From the NCBI GenBank assembly GCA_016882345.1, contig VGQR01000113.1, forward strand, positions 1-6,660: a stretch of 6,660 nucleotides of DNA. The letters are read 5' to 3'. The position numbers and the translations under genes were made by a program. The notes beneath the pieces are model-generated. The model was not told where the DNA came from and searched no databases. It worked only from the letters and a program-made list of their open reading frames with translations. The stretch is from Cyanobacteria bacterium K_DeepCast_35m_m2_023 (GTDB lineage Bacteria; Cyanobacteriota; Cyanobacteriia; PCC-6307; Cyanobiaceae). Of the stretch, positions 6,504 to 6,660 are shown one piece after another. How positions within the stretch are numbered: the first letter of the stretch is position 1; every line of letters begins with the position of its first letter.

Positions 6504-6521
6504 CCGCTGAGACAGCAGCGG
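6504..6521. terminator. weak hairpin between convergent genes
   Basis: CCGCTG (6504-6509) and CAGCGG (6516-6521) form a 6-bp stem with a 6-base loop in the 62-base gap between the methyltransferase stop and the putative pheA stop. There is no T-run on either strand, so it could be a weak bidirectional terminator or mere chance. The position, between two convergent genes, is the main argument. Confidence 0.2.
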
Positions 6522-6557
6522 GTTGGCCGCGGCGCCTGCGTCAGCGTCTGTCCCGGT

Positions 6558-6660
6558 TCAGACCTCCTGATTGAGCGGGTAGGCCCCGAACATGGCCAGG
6601 TGTTCGCACAACGGGCGTAGATCGTCGAGCACCGCCTGCAGGGCCGTCGCCGCTGCTGGC
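6558..6660 (-). CDS. pheA: prephenate dehydratase, C-terminal end (partial, 5' part outside the window)
   Basis: The minus strand reads ALQAVLDDLRPLCEHLAMFG followed by AYPLNQEV and a TGA whose complement is 6558-6560. Only 33 codons are visible; the gene enters from the right edge. The pattern of a helix rich in Leu and acidic residues, then a short strand ending in FGAYP, matches the end of the ACT domain of bacterial prephenate dehydratases, which typically finish with a G-S/A-Y-P motif. That enzyme converts prephenate to phenylpyruvate in phenylalanine synthesis, and the ACT domain mediates feedback by phenylalanine. From memory, picocyanobacteria carry pheA near this methyltransferase and LON gene, which supports the call. 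The gene is convergent with the methyltransferase. With so little sequence, another ACT-domain protein cannot be excluded. Confidence 0.62.
   Translation of the reverse strand, partial: PAAATALQAVLDDLRPLCEHLAMFGAYPLNQEV

Noticed and set aside
6324..6620. 98-codon plus-strand frame overlapping the methyltransferase 3' end and the following gap
   Set aside because: Out of frame with the conserved methyltransferase, Arg/Gly-rich and unlike any family; it also runs antisense into the putative pheA end.

Overview
The window is a cyanobacterial str operon, and its protein sequences look most like those of marine or brackish picocyanobacteria (Synechococcus/Cyanobium type). The evidence is GC-rich coding sequence, the gene order S12 - S7 - EF-G - EF-Tu - S10 with S10 directly behind EF-Tu (the cyanobacterial/plastid arrangement), a downstream methyltransferase of the cyanobacterial tocopherol/plastoquinone type, and no perfect GCGATCGC (HIP1) octamer noticed by eye. 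The taxonomic call comes from recognising protein families, not from a database search.

Layout. Positions 45-4865 hold five co-directional translation genes: rpsL (45-419), rpsG (475-945), fusA (1078-3153, GTG start), tufA (3193-4392) and rpsJ (4545-4865). All are full length with their key motifs intact. Next, on the same strand, come a stand-alone LON substrate-binding-domain protein (4953-5600) and, 16 bases later, a class I SAM-dependent methyltransferase resembling 2-methyl-6-phytylbenzoquinol (MPBQ) methyltransferase (5617-6495). The right edge holds the last 33 codons of a convergent minus-strand gene (6558-6660), most likely prephenate dehydratase (pheA).

How the genes work together. 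S12 and S7 build the 30S decoding centre and head, S10 completes the head and doubles as antitermination factor NusE, and EF-Tu and EF-G drive elongation. The LON-domain protein and the methyltransferase may be co-transcribed behind them. The methyltransferase and the putative PheA both relate to aromatic metabolism (prenylquinones and phenylalanine), but they converge and so are not one operon.

The non-coding gaps are the most informative part beyond the genes. The tufA-rpsJ gap (152 bases) has a perfect 12-bp hairpin, part of which can instead pair with sequence just after the tufA stop. The rpsG-fusA gap (132 bases) has two perfect 7-bp hairpins. The rpsJ-LON gap has a segment that can pair with either of two flanking copies of its complement. 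Most genes lack a Shine-Dalgarno sequence and several have pyrimidine-rich leaders; fusA is the exception with a GGAG. I found no mobile element, CRISPR array, tRNA or rRNA, and nothing that supports an undescribed multi-gene system. The region is mainly conserved housekeeping, with a few regulatory structures worth testing.
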